From contig CAWDEC010000008.1 of assembly GCA_963801255.1 (NCBI GenBank), positions 372,001 through 436,000 of the forward strand: a DNA stretch of 64,000 nucleotides, given 5' to 3'. This document shows positions 7,935 to 17,388 of this stretch, in pieces. The position numbers and the translations under genes are program-made. Below the pieces are notes generated by a model. That model saw only the letters and a list, made by a program, of their open reading frames with translations, made no database searches and had not been told where the DNA came from. This DNA is from JAICXG01 sp963801255 (GTDB taxonomy: Bacteria > Verrucomicrobiota > Verrucomicrobiia > Chthoniobacterales > UBA10450). Each line of letters begins with the position of its first letter. Position 1 is the stretch's first letter.

Positions 7935-9910
7935 TCATGCAAATCTCTTCTCACCTGCCGTGGCTGAACAGCTAACGGGTGTAGTCCAATGGAGCCAAAT
8001 CATCACCATCGCCGCGGTATCGAGTTCGCAATATTGTTTTAGGAGCCGCTCCCGGTTGGCTCTGAATTCCGGACTGCTATCCCAAGCAAAAATCAAATCC
8101 TGATAGACCCGGATGGCGCCGGTGCCTTCAGTAACTGAGTCTTCGTCTTCGTCGGCGTCCCCAAGCGGCAGCGGAGGTAGAGTCGTGTAGGGATCGACTG
8201 GATGTCCTTGCCTGTCGAATTGCAGGTATCGGGAAAACCAAGGGTTCGTGCGCACCGTTTCGGAAGAGCGCCAAACCGCAGGTAGGACTACCTTGATCGA
8301 GGTCCACCCGCGCATGTCGGGATGAAAGTAATGCGCGAGCGCGAGCTTGTGCAGGTCGCGGATGCGTGGCGAGTGCCGTTTACCGTTGTCGTCTTTTGGA
8401 CCGAGGAGGTCATCAATCCACTTCGCGAGGGCCTTGAGTTCGTCTACGCTCTGCAGGCCCGAAATTCGTAGTGCCTCACGCTCGTCGACCTGGGTCCACT
8501 CGCCGATTTGGGTCAAGATGTTGTTCAGGGTGGCTTGTTCGTAGTGTGACCAGACATAGACGGTGCCGCTTTCGCCTATTCGTTGGCGCAGGCTGCGCGC
8601 GAACGCGAAATTGGGGAAGTCGCGTCCGGTATTGAGCCATTCGGCGTGAGTCAGAATGCCGTGTTGATTCAGCGTGTGGCAGCTCCACTGGAAGGCGACG
8701 CGTTCATAAGGTCGGAGGCCGGCATGATGGGGTGGCACCACGTTGCAGGCCTCGAAATCCAAGAAATGCAGAGGCCAGCCGGGATGCGACTGCTGGGCGA
8801 GCAGTTCATCCGTCAAAGCCCTTGGCAGGTATTCACTGCCTCCGTCCTTTGAGTGTGACCATTGGATCTGGCGCCGCGTTGTCCACGTCCCCTCGCCGCC
8901 GAGCTGGTTCGCTCCCTAGGTCAAGGAAGGATGCGCTGACCTTGCTGGAGCAGTGCAGGCACGGGATCTCCGAAATTGACTGAGCCGATTTGACTGACGC
9001 GATATAGATCAAGGATGTGTGGCTCAGCCAAGGCCATCGGGCCCCAGCATTCAGCGAAACCGTTAGGCCGCAGGATCTGACTACCTGTGAAACGGTATTC
9101 GCAAGTCCGGCAGGTGTTGTATAAATCCGCCACGCTTTCCTGAACGCGAGTGACCACTCCATTGTTATCGAGCAGTGCCGTCAGTTCCTCTGCTCTCGTC
9201 TCTACCTCCTGCATGAGCAGACCGGTCTCGAAAGAAACATCGCGAAAGGCGAGAAGGCCTGTTCCTTGCAATTGTTGTAGGTCGCCTGAGTAGATCACTC
9301 TCGGCCGAGTCCTGGGACTTTCTTCGTCACGAACGACGCTGAAATTCGCTATAGTTTCGTTCGCTGTGGCTTTGTGACCCTTATTCACCAGACAGAGCCA
9401 GGGTTTGACCACAAATGCAGGAGAGGCGTTGCTCAAGACGCGAACCTGAAACGCGACATCGATCAGGTATTCTTTCCATCTTTGCTGGATTTCACCATGC
9501 CTCGTTAGAAACGGCGAGCTCGCGCCCTCTTCCACTTCCTCCGTGTTGATCGAGGAAGATTTCACCTCGATCAGGTGCAGGATGCCGCCTTCGCGGCGGA
9601 GGATGTCAATCCGCACGTAGCACTTCTCCCAGATTGCCGCAGCCTCGAAGACAACCGCATCGAGGCTTGCTTCGATCAACTCCCGCGTGCGGTTGAATGA
9701 GCGCTGTGGGTCACGCTCTTCCACCAGGTCGATCCCCTGTGGATACTGTGCCTTTGCCACTGTCTCGACCATGAATCCGCCATCAGCAAGGAACTGGAGG
9801 TATTCGTTCTCATCGAGATTCGTTGGATACGATTTTTTGCGATAGTAAAGCTTGGTTCGGCAATCGTAGCATGCTTTGAAATCCGATTTTGTAAGGTAGG
9901 GACTGGGCAC
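7935..9910 (-). pseudogene. Cas4/RecB-like nuclease fused to DUF2779 exonuclease-like domain (frameshifted)
   Basis: Two adjacent pieces make one DUF2779-type protein. The N-terminal piece (9910-8921, 329 residues) starts with YLTKSDFKACYDCRTKLYY, has a PD-(D/E)XK core (RIDIL then IEVKSSS) and Cys residues of a probable Fe-S cluster (CRTCEY and ECWG). The C-terminal piece (8816-7935) has a DxE motif (LHFLDFEA), VYVWSHYEQATL and a late YCELDTAAMVMIW motif, as in DEDD exonucleases. Between them, a different frame continues as NQLGGEGTWTTRRQIQWSH up to the second piece. Removing one C and one G from short runs near 8915-8926 restores RILLDLGANQLGG. Role unknown; such nucleases resemble DNA repair and defence enzymes. 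It lies between the tRNA-Val and its inverted copy. Confidence 0.8.
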
Positions 9911-10039
9911 CGGTTAATGATTAAGTGTTAGGGTCGAATCGTTCCACGAAAGCGACAGTCTGGCGACGAACAAACGCTGGATGATTCACTTCACGTGACC
10001 TTTGGCGGGGCGGATCGGATTTTAGCTTCCCGCTCGGGA

Positions 10040-10606
10040 ATGCGGATTGACTTCCCTGGCGCCAGCGGCATCCCTTGGCATATGCACAGTTTGGCCGACC
10101 TCGCCCAGGCGCTGCATCGCTCTCCGGTTTATTTACGGAGCCTGCAAACCCGCTTCGCGCTTCCGGTGCTGGAAGGCGCCGCATACTCGGATGCTTACGC
10201 AGCCTTGCTTCACACCCTGATTCATTTGCGCATTCTTGGTGTGAGCGAGAGCGCACTGGTTCGACTGTGGGAAATTGAGAAGAAATTGCTGACGCTACTC
10301 AACGTGGATTCAGCTGATTCTGCGACGTGGTTTCTGGATTCGTGCGGTCAGACTTCGCACCGTAACCGGCGCTTGATTCTTTCCAACCACGACCTCGGGA
10401 TCCCTATTCCGTCGCGCATGTTGCAGCCCAGCCTCAATTTCCGCGCATCGCTGCCTGAGCTTTTCGCTGGAAAAGAAATGGGCGAGGACGCGTTGCGGGT
10501 ATTGGAAAATTACCTCAAGGCGCGAGATGCGATCCAGCGCGAAGTGAACAACGAATTGCCGCAACTCCGGGCCGCGCTCAAGCGCGCTCGCTCCTACCGG
10601 CACTGA
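10040..10606 (+). CDS. MerR-like putative DNA-binding protein
   Basis: About 188 residues from the ATG at 10040; a GTG at 9995 and an ATG at 10082 are alternatives. The segment SLADLAQALHRSPVYLRSL looks like a helix-turn-helix, followed by a helical stretch (LLHTLIHLRILGVSESALV) as in MerR-type proteins. The C-terminal ~40 residues are helical and charged and could be a coiled coil (VNNELPQLRAALKRARS). It is transcribed away from the DUF2779 gene with a 129-base divergent spacer. No effector-binding domain is recognisable. Confidence 0.55.
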   Translation: MRIDFPGASGIPWHMHSLADLAQALHRSPVYLRSLQTRFALPVLEGAAYSDAYAALLHTLIHLRILGVSESALVRLWEIEKKLLTLLNVDSADSATWFLDSCGQTSHRNRRLILSNHDLGIPIPSRMLQPSLNFRASLPELFAGKEMGEDALRVLENYLKARDAIQREVNNELPQLRAALKRARSYRH

Positions 10607-10763
10607 TCGCACTTTCGTCAGAGGGGTGGGGCACCGTCCGGGCCCCGGTTAGTCGCTGGCGCTCCGCCGAAGCTCGGTAGCCTTTCGCCATGCAAATAGA
10701 ACTAGACGTCGTTTCGAGAGGGGGACAGCGGATGTTTGACCCGTCATGCTATAATCGAACTTC

Positions 10764-10883
10764 GTGAAGAAAAATTATACAGAGATCGCGTTCGTTCTTG
10801 ATTCGCTCGAGGTCCATGAGAAAGCTGTGCCGACGCGGCCATTGAAGAAATTTAATCGGTGTGAAAACCTTCTGTATCGCTAG
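10764..10883 (+). pseudogene. Tiny VWA-like ORF remnant with adjacent -10 element
   Basis: A 39-residue frame beginning KKNYTEIAFVLDS, which matches the usual opening of von Willebrand A proteins (normally continuing RSGSM), but the metal-binding motif is lost and the frame ends. A perfect TATAAT lies at 10750-10755, so a transcript would start almost at the GTG (leaderless). This is the only content I see in the 310-base stretch 10607-10916. A decayed fragment is likelier than a working gene. Confidence 0.3.
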
Positions 10884-10916
10884 AACACCTCGTGTGCATT
10901 GTTGGTAGGTCGGCAA

Positions 10917-11720
10917 CTACCGAGCGGAGCGTTGTCTTTGATGGTCGCGGCCAAGGCCCTCAAGTCGTCGATGCTTATCGAACAGTTTGAAGCGCAGATA
11001 AGACCCGCCTCGAAAGAGCCAACGCCCAATTTCGTTGCTAGCTTGATATGAATAGGTGGTAAGACAGCGATGTTTCCAGGATAGCTTCGGGTAGGTCCCA
11101 GGTTGGACCGAGGACAGAAAGGGACTCTCGATTTGGGAAGCGGGGAAGGGCGAGATACACGCAGCCCGCAATCCCATGACCCACTCCCGATCAAATGCGT
11201 GGTCGAAAGGCAGCCGCATCGGTAACAAACGCTCGAGAAAAGCCGCAGCCGCCACTCGGTCGATTACATACGCTCCTGCACCTTTGAGTCGACCGAAGCT
11301 TACACAAAGAAAATATTCTCCCCAGAGTCTGACCAGCGGCGCAGGACGACCACGACGCAGGCCCGTGACTCGCAAAATGTTCCAGTAGCACGCATACTTC
11401 ATCGCTTCTTCGAGCACGGCGTCAAAATCAGGCCTGAGAACCAGATCGTCCTCGCCGATCAGCGCGTGTTCCTCATCAGTCGCGAGAAAAGCCTCGATCG
11501 CTTTGAGATGACTGAGATAGCACGCCAGCTCACGCACATTAGGCGTCCTACCGTGCAACCACCGATAGAGTCTCTCGGAGTACTGGGCGTGAGGTAAGGT
11601 GAGGGATTTCCCATTAACGGCAGCCACTCGGCAAAGGATGAGTCGACTCTTGGCAAACCCAGCCTCAACGAACGCCCATCGATCTGTAGCGGAGTCGAGG
11701 TTGACGATAAAGGCCCGCAT
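10917..11720 (-). CDS. Glycosyltransferase family 25 (LPS biosynthesis type)
   Basis: A 267-residue cytoplasmic or membrane-associated sugar transferase. It opens with the family signature AFIVNLDSATDRW, followed by RELACYLSHLKAIEAF and HALIGEDDLVL, where the EDD acidic cluster is the likely metal/nucleotide-sugar site; later LKGAGAYVIDRVAA is also typical. Members add galactose or related sugars to LPS outer core. It stands alone, without other LPS genes, inside the stretch that lacks the dispersed 8-mer, so it may be acquired. The final 25 residues are very basic. Confidence 0.85.
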   Translation of the reverse strand: MRAFIVNLDSATDRWAFVEAGFAKSRLILCRVAAVNGKSLTLPHAQYSERLYRWLHGRTPNVRELACYLSHLKAIEAFLATDEEHALIGEDDLVLRPDFDAVLEEAMKYACYWNILRVTGLRRGRPAPLVRLWGEYFLCVSFGRLKGAGAYVIDRVAAAAFLERLLPMRLPFDHAFDREWVMGLRAACISPFPASQIESPFLSSVQPGTYPKLSWKHRCLTTYSYQASNEIGRWLFRGGSYLRFKLFDKHRRLEGLGRDHQRQRSAR

Positions 11721-11872
11721 GTTCCTACTGGACTATAGACGGTTTTGACCGCCCGCGAGTCCGGTGTGAATGAGAAAACAACCAAGTAGCTTCTATGCAG
11801 CGGTCGGCCCATCCAGCTGTCCACCTGGCAGAAAGGACTCAAATATCCTGTAAAGGGACCTTTGGAGAGCTA

Positions 11873-11933
11873 TGCGCGATGCAGGTGTCGAACCTGTGAC
11901 TTCTGGCGTGTGAAACGTGCCAGAAGACCGCGC
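11873..11933 (-). pseudogene. Degenerate tRNA-Val-like sequence lacking a D-arm
   Basis: On the minus strand the last 40 bases match the 3' half of tRNA-Val (7251) at 36 of 40 positions. An acceptor stem still forms (GCGCGGT with ATCGCGC) with discriminator A, and the anticodon stem is strong (TTCTGGC/GCCAGAA) but holds an 11-base loop. The T-arm has one A-C mismatch. The whole D-arm is missing: one base separates the acceptor and anticodon stems. It is inverted relative to the intact tRNA, so it is not an ordinary direct-repeat attachment site. Confidence 0.65.
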
Positions 11934-11975
11934 AGTCTGGGCCGCCTTGAATCTTTACTTCAAACTGAGGGGAAG

Positions 11976-13340
11976 CTACTGGCCAAGGTAGCGCGCCAAA
12001 GCGATGTCGGCCCGGTGATTGGTAAAGGTGGCCTGAAATCCAACCGCGACAATCTTCCCATCGGGCTGAAGAACGGCCCCGTTGGCGCCTCCGTTGAGAT
12101 CGCCAAACGAGGTCCGCACCTGTCCGCCGGTGCCAAACGTGGCATCGAGTGCGCCGCGCGGAGTCAAACGGGCCAGCAAGAAGTCGGAATCGGAATCCTC
12201 GGTGTTCGCATAACCAACGGTGACAATCTTGCCGTCGCTTTGCAGAAGGACTTCGTAGGCGCTCTGACAGCAGTTGCCGAAATCGATCTCGGTCATCCCG
12301 TCGCGACTAAAAGTGGTGTCGAGGACTCCGTTCGGGGTATATCGCGCGACGGCGAAGTTTTGAGATCCTCCGTTTTGGGAGATGGCAAATCCAGCCGCGA
12401 CGATGCTGCCATCTGGTTGCAGAGCGGCTGAGTGCGCCCGGTCAAAATTCTGATCGCCAAAGTCGGTGGTCACTTTTCCGCCGACGCCGAATGTCGTGTC
12501 GATTGTGCCATTACTGAGATACCGCACGGCGGCAAAGTCATAAAAGGTCGCCGGGTTATTACTTGAACCGACGGCAATAATCTTTCCGTCGGGTTGAATC
12601 AGGACGGAAAAGGCGTCGTCCTCCGTGCCGAAGAAATCGGTCGTAACCGTGCCGCCGTTACCAAAAGAAGAATCCAAACTTCCATCGGGGTTATATCTGG
12701 CCAAGGCGAAATCCGTGTTGGACATATCGCCAATAACGACATCGACAAAAACGGTCCCGGCGGCGATGATTTTCCCATCTGATTGCAGGGCGATTGCGTT
12801 CGCATAACTGCCCTCGGGGAAAGTCGTAGTTACGATTCCACCGACACCGAAGGAGTTATCGAGCGTTCCGTTCGAGTTATATCGGACCACTTTGAAATTG
12901 CCGAGGAAAGTGAAGAGCGGAAAAGCGCCGCCGGCCACGACGATCTTGCCGTCAGGCTGCACCACAACCGACGACGGCACCCCCGCCAGGCCCGGAAAAT
13001 CTGTTCTCACTTTGCCCCTGCGGCCGAAGGCGGGATCGAGAGTGCCATCCGTATTATAGCGGGTCACGACGAAGTCTTCGTCGCTGAAGTCATTCTTGCG
13101 GTAGGTTTCTCCGACGACGACCAATTTTCCATCAGCCTGGATCGTCACCGCATTGGCGATGTCGGTGCTGTTGGTAATATCGGTCGTTACCTGGCCGCCA
13201 ACGCCGAAGCTCGGATCGAGGTTCCCGGGGGCCGCTTGCGTTATCTGCACGCCGAACAAACAGCTTAACGTGATTGCCGCAAGTTCGAGCGTCCGCTGGC
13301 GCATGCAGAATTGGAAAAATCTTGAGTGAGTGATTTGCAT
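11976..13340 (-). CDS. Secreted delta-60 repeat protein
   Basis: A 454-residue exported protein. Residues ~1-37 form a signal sequence (hydrophobic LAAITLSCLFGV, then TQAAPG). The rest is about seven copies of a 55-60 residue unit of the delta-60 type, each carrying a phrase such as QPDGKIVVAG, then ARYNPDGSLDSSFG and GG.VTTDF. These repeats form a beta-propeller-like fold; no enzymatic residues are recognised. A 16-bp palindrome lies 70 bases upstream (13410-13425). Confidence 0.9.
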   Translation of the reverse strand: MQITHSRFFQFCMRQRTLELAAITLSCLFGVQITQAAPGNLDPSFGVGGQVTTDITNSTDIANAVTIQADGKLVVVGETYRKNDFSDEDFVVTRYNTDGTLDPAFGRRGKVRTDFPGLAGVPSSVVVQPDGKIVVAGGAFPLFTFLGNFKVVRYNSNGTLDNSFGVGGIVTTTFPEGSYANAIALQSDGKIIAAGTVFVDVVIGDMSNTDFALARYNPDGSLDSSFGNGGTVTTDFFGTEDDAFSVLIQPDGKIIAVGSSNNPATFYDFAAVRYLSNGTIDTTFGVGGKVTTDFGDQNFDRAHSAALQPDGSIVAAGFAISQNGGSQNFAVARYTPNGVLDTTFSRDGMTEIDFGNCCQSAYEVLLQSDGKIVTVGYANTEDSDSDFLLARLTPRGALDATFGTGGQVRTSFGDLNGGANGAVLQPDGKIVAVGFQATFTNHRADIALARYLGQ

Positions 13341-13409
13341 GGATGGTCCTTTCGTTGCTGTCTTTAGATGGACGTATCACGCTGCGTCTTGTCCGCCAAG
13401 AAAGACGCA

Positions 13410-13425
13410 GTAACAATCCTGTTAC
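13410..13425. promoter_or_regulatory. Palindrome GTAAC-N6-GTTAC upstream of the delta-60 gene
   Basis: The sequence GTAACAATCCTGTTAC is a 5-bp inverted repeat with six bases between. An almost identical copy (14 of 16 bases) is at 29215-29230, also just upstream of a secreted protein gene. A shared regulator site is a plausible reading; no -35/-10 could be fixed around it. Confidence 0.4.
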
Positions 13426-13510
13426 GTAGCTTCAACTACCGCGAGCGCTTCAAAGATATTCTGTAAATGGACAGCTCCTTCGCCAGGAACGTCCATTTCG
13501 GCTCGTCAGG

Positions 13511-16500
13511 CTAGAACTTCTTCGTAACGCGCACGTAGACGAATCGCCCAGTCGCGTCGTAGGTGAAGCCAGGATATCCGGTGCCGCTTCCCTGTTCGCC
13601 TGAGGCTTTTGGAGGATCCGTGCCAAAGACATTGTTGCAACCGACCGTCAGCACTAGCCCTTTTACCCAGCGCTGCCAGGTAAGCAGACCATAGTTGACG
13701 TCTTGCGTTCCCGACGATTCAGAGACAGCGCCCTTCGCATCCCGGGTTACGTCCTTGGCATCCTTGGAATATCCGGGAACCGGCTGGTGCTCGACGGTTC
13801 GAATGAGTCCGCTGAAGTCATAGGACCCCTGAAGATCGAACAACCATTTCTCACTGACATAGTGTTCCCGCAGGTTGCCGGTGTGCTCGTGAAAGCCATC
13901 GATGTAATTGGCTGAGGTCACGAGATCGAAGTTATTCCAGGTCCAGTCGATCCGGGAGTTGCCACGCCACTTGTAGTAGCCTTCGTTGGAAGCTCCTTCA
14001 TCCGTGGTCCGGCCAGCGAGGTTACCTTGTTTATACAGTGGAAAAAGGAACTCATCGAGGTAGGTGGCTTGGTTAATCCAGGTAAAGATACCGTAGGGCG
14101 TTTCCCTTTGGTATTGCAGGCCGAAGTCGAAGCCACGCGCTTCCTGAGAGCCGAGGTTTTGGCTCGGGATGATAATGCGCGAGATTTGATTGTTCTGGTC
14201 ACGCTCCACAACCTGACCGGGTCCAAGTGTTCCTGCTGCTTCCAAAGCAAGAATGCTATCAGCCGTCGGAGTAGCCACCACGCCGGTGCGTTCGACATCC
14301 CAGAAGTCGATCGAAAAATTAAGACCGGGAACAAACTTCGGTGAATAAACAAAGCCACCACTGAAGGAACGCGAGTCTTCCGGCTGCAGGTTAGAATTGC
14401 TGACGATAAGGATATTGGTTTCCGGTTCGAACTTGCCGCCGTTCAGAGGGTCGTGCGACACACCCAGGGTTGAGATAGGAGCCGCGAATAACTCTTCGAG
14501 GGTAGGCTGGCGAAATCCTTCGCCCCAGGTAGCACGGAGAGTGAGTGTGTCATCGACCGGCTGCCAGCGCATGCCGAATTTCGGCACGAGCACGTTTGTC
14601 TCGTTGTTCAAGAAGTCTTCGAAACGCGTCGAAGCAGTAAACTCCAGGTTGTAAAAGGCGGGTATTTTATTAAGCGGGCTAAAGATCGGAAAGTCAGCTT
14701 CCGCAAAAAAGGCATAGGATTTTCTCCCGCCACTAACAGCCGGGACGGGGGAGTTACCAGCGATATCACCCGCCACATTCAGCGCATCGGGGTTTTCATC
14801 CAAAGTCTCACGACGGAATTGTCCACCCACGGCAAAACCAACGTCGCCCGCAGGTAACTTAAAAAGCGACGTCGTATAGAGAGTAGCATCCACGGTTGCG
14901 AGTTTGGACGTGTCTTCGTCTTTCGGATGAACGGTGGCGAAGGCGACCGCAGCCTGATTGGAAGGAATCGGGACACGATAGTCGCCAAATGGATTGAAGG
15001 CGACGGTCGTGCCAATGTATTGCGGCGAAGCAGGATCGAAAATAGGATCGGCCTGATTGACGATACGATTGAAACGCGAGATAGAAACCTGCTGGCCGGT
15101 CTGAGTGTTTTTTGACTGGCTGTAACGAAAACCAGCGTCGTAACCCCAGGTGCCGTCAAAGAGCTTGTCGCCTTTCACTCCGATCGTACTGAGGAAGGCA
15201 TCGGTCTCGTTATCGAAGAGACGGTTGCCGAACTCCGCCAGACGGGCCCGGGAACCGCCCGAAATGATCTGCTCAAAAGGATTGAATGGATTGAAAGCGT
15301 CCGGCGGCACGCCGGTATCGGCGAAAGTGGGAGTGTTAGGCGGACTTACTCCATCCAAAGGAGAGTTAGGCGGGATGGCGAGCGTGGTCTGGCCTTTGGT
15401 TTGGAAAGAGCCGGTGGCCGGCGGAGCGGCTTCGTTATGAGTCTTGACGTTCTGGTAAAACGCATCGGCATAGAGCACCAGTTGGTCGCCAAAGAACTTA
15501 TGATCTGCTGCCACATAGGCTCCGTAGCGCTCAGACTCAGGAAACGAGAGTGAGAAGAGATTGAAGTTATACCCCGGGCGGATGCCCCCGGTAGCGCGCA
15601 CCCGGTTAAGATCGTAAATATAGGAGTTGGCTGGTGCTCCTCCGTTGGTGAGGTCAGGCGCAGTGCCGTATTCGATGCCACCCGGGTTCAGATCTGCGCC
15701 GCCCGCCGCCGCCGCGACATCGCTGCTCAGTTCAAGGTTGTAAGGGCTGGTGTTTGAACTGAGAAATGGCGGACGATTCGAGAACCCACGGTCGTGATTG
15801 GCAATCGAGTTACGATGGTAGTAGTTCAAAATGCCGGTAACATTTGTATTGGCGTCACCCACTCCGAAGATCATGGAAGCCGCAAATTCGCTCGAGTCCT
15901 TATCGAGGGTATTGCCATACTCCGAACTCACTTCCGTACCGCGGTAATCATGGCGCAACCTTACGTTCACCACACCGGCAACAGCATCGGCACCATAAGT
16001 GGTCGAGGCGCCGTCTTTCAAAATTTCGATGCTGTCGATGGCGGCTTGCGGAATGGAATTAAGATCAACAAACATCTGACCTACTCCGACGCCGCCGTTG
16101 TTTCCTGTAGGATAGGGAGCGACTCGTCGGTCATCGATAAGAATTAAGGTCGCGCGCGGGTCGAAACCGCGGAGCGCGATTGTCGCCGCACCGACCGCGG
16201 AGTTAGTGCCATTCTCGTTGTTCGAAACCGGCACGCCGTTGGCATTTGCGATCGGAAGGTTACGCAGAAGCTCTTCCGTGTTGCGCTCGCCGGATTTGGA
16301 GATTGTCGCGCGATCGATGTGCAGCACGGGATTCGGGCCCACTTCCTCTGCCGTTGGAATATTCGAGCCCGTCACGATGATTCGCTCCACCGTTGCTTGC
16401 GGCGGCTGCGGTTGCTGTTGCGCCGGCGATGGAGCCGCTTGGGTCGATCCGGCCGCCGGAGTCGCTGTCGCTCCAGGTTTGGTCGTGGCATCCTGCGCGG

Positions 16501-16591
16501 CGGCGTAACCCGCCAAAGAAAACAGCGCGATAACGCTCAAGACGTGCGCTGTGCGAATAACTCCCAGGCCTGCAAGCTTCGTGTTAGTCAT
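13511..16591 (-). CDS. TonB-dependent outer-membrane receptor
   Basis: A 1026-residue outer-membrane transporter powered by TonB. Signal peptide near residues 1-32 (ending GYAAAQ), then a Pro/Gln-rich linker and a TonB-box-like RIIVTGSNI near residue 70. The plug follows (IDSIEILKDGASTTYGADAVAGVVNV), then a long beta-barrel with alternating aromatic strands and the expected terminal aromatic in YVRVTKKF. There is no CarboxypepD-like N-terminal extension. No substrate genes sit beside it, so the ligand is open. The gene lacks the dispersed 8-mer in exact form; partial versions occur near 15335 and 15366. Confidence 0.95.
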   Translation of the reverse strand: MTNTKLAGLGVIRTAHVLSVIALFSLAGYAAAQDATTKPGATATPAAGSTQAAPSPAQQQPQPPQATVERIIVTGSNIPTAEEVGPNPVLHIDRATISKSGERNTEELLRNLPIANANGVPVSNNENGTNSAVGAATIALRGFDPRATLILIDDRRVAPYPTGNNGGVGVGQMFVDLNSIPQAAIDSIEILKDGASTTYGADAVAGVVNVRLRHDYRGTEVSSEYGNTLDKDSSEFAASMIFGVGDANTNVTGILNYYHRNSIANHDRGFSNRPPFLSSNTSPYNLELSSDVAAAAGGADLNPGGIEYGTAPDLTNGGAPANSYIYDLNRVRATGGIRPGYNFNLFSLSFPESERYGAYVAADHKFFGDQLVLYADAFYQNVKTHNEAAPPATGSFQTKGQTTLAIPPNSPLDGVSPPNTPTFADTGVPPDAFNPFNPFEQIISGGSRARLAEFGNRLFDNETDAFLSTIGVKGDKLFDGTWGYDAGFRYSQSKNTQTGQQVSISRFNRIVNQADPIFDPASPQYIGTTVAFNPFGDYRVPIPSNQAAVAFATVHPKDEDTSKLATVDATLYTTSLFKLPAGDVGFAVGGQFRRETLDENPDALNVAGDIAGNSPVPAVSGGRKSYAFFAEADFPIFSPLNKIPAFYNLEFTASTRFEDFLNNETNVLVPKFGMRWQPVDDTLTLRATWGEGFRQPTLEELFAAPISTLGVSHDPLNGGKFEPETNILIVSNSNLQPEDSRSFSGGFVYSPKFVPGLNFSIDFWDVERTGVVATPTADSILALEAAGTLGPGQVVERDQNNQISRIIIPSQNLGSQEARGFDFGLQYQRETPYGIFTWINQATYLDEFLFPLYKQGNLAGRTTDEGASNEGYYKWRGNSRIDWTWNNFDLVTSANYIDGFHEHTGNLREHYVSEKWLFDLQGSYDFSGLIRTVEHQPVPGYSKDAKDVTRDAKGAVSESSGTQDVNYGLLTWQRWVKGLVLTVGCNNVFGTDPPKASGEQGSGTGYPGFTYDATGRFVYVRVTKKF

Positions 16592-16773
16592 ATGTTTGTT
16601 AGGGTTTCAACACGGGCTTAGTAAGCGGCTCGTCAGCTTTCAAGACATTTTTTATAATTTTTTTATTAGCCGCAGTTCTGCAGCATTTCGCACTTTTTCG
16701 TCCCGATCTGCCGATGAAAATTCAGTGCGGCGAAGGCTTGATCGGCATGAGGGAAATTTGCGTGCTGGCGCGG

Positions 16774-17388
16774 CTAACGCCCGGAGGCTAGTCGTTGCAA
16801 GCTTAGCCTCACAAGGTCCTCTGCGGTGCCTGTTTGCTTTCCGCTTTGCTGAATATCGTGCACCGCCTTGTGCGCATCGATTTGCTTATAACCCAGAGCG
16901 ATCAGAGCAAGCACTGCTTCGTTGGCCTGCTCCTGTTCCGGCGTCGGCGCGTGCGCACCGCTTGCCACTTCCCATGCCGCAGCCACACCAAGCTTGTCTT
17001 TCAATTCTAAAACGATTCGTTCCGCTGTTTTCTTTCCGAGTCCGCTGATTTTCGAGAGCGAGGCGACATCCGAGTTCACCACTGCAGTCTTGAAATTGCT
17101 CACGCTCATTCCGCTCAAAACCGCCAGGGCCAACTTCGGTCCGATCCCGCTGACGTGATTGACGAGCAGCCGAAACAAATCGCGTTCCGCCACCGTCATG
17201 AAGCCGTAGAGAATGTGGGCGTCTTCCCGCACGTGAAGATGAGTGAGGATTTGCACATTCGAACCGGGCGTCGGGAGTTTGTCGTAACTGGAGAGGGGAA
17301 TGAAAACCTCGTAGCCGACGCCACCGACATCGACAATCGCCTGTGTCGGAAGCGCGTTCGTTAGGCGGCCATGCAAGAACGTGATCAT
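16774..17388 (-). CDS. ruvA: Holliday junction branch-migration protein RuvA
   Basis: DNA-binding subunit of the RuvAB complex, which moves Holliday junctions during recombination and repair. The 204-residue length is normal. Visible: the N-terminal OB-fold (MITFLHGRL), the two helix-hairpin-helix motifs (VSGIGPKLALAVLSG and ISGLGKKTAERIVLELKDK), and a C-terminal domain (ANEAVLALIALGYK) that contacts RuvB. It overlaps the upstream glycosyltransferase gene by four bases. ruvB and ruvC are not in the window. Confidence 0.95.
   Translation of the reverse strand: MITFLHGRLTNALPTQAIVDVGGVGYEVFIPLSSYDKLPTPGSNVQILTHLHVREDAHILYGFMTVAERDLFRLLVNHVSGIGPKLALAVLSGMSVSNFKTAVVNSDVASLSKISGLGKKTAERIVLELKDKLGVAAAWEVASGAHAPTPEQEQANEAVLALIALGYKQIDAHKAVHDIQQSGKQTGTAEDLVRLSLQRLASGR

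Noticed and set aside
10736..10755. TTGACC and TATAAT as a promoter pair
   Set aside because: Spacing is only 8 bases; a sigma70 promoter needs about 17, so only the -10 is kept.
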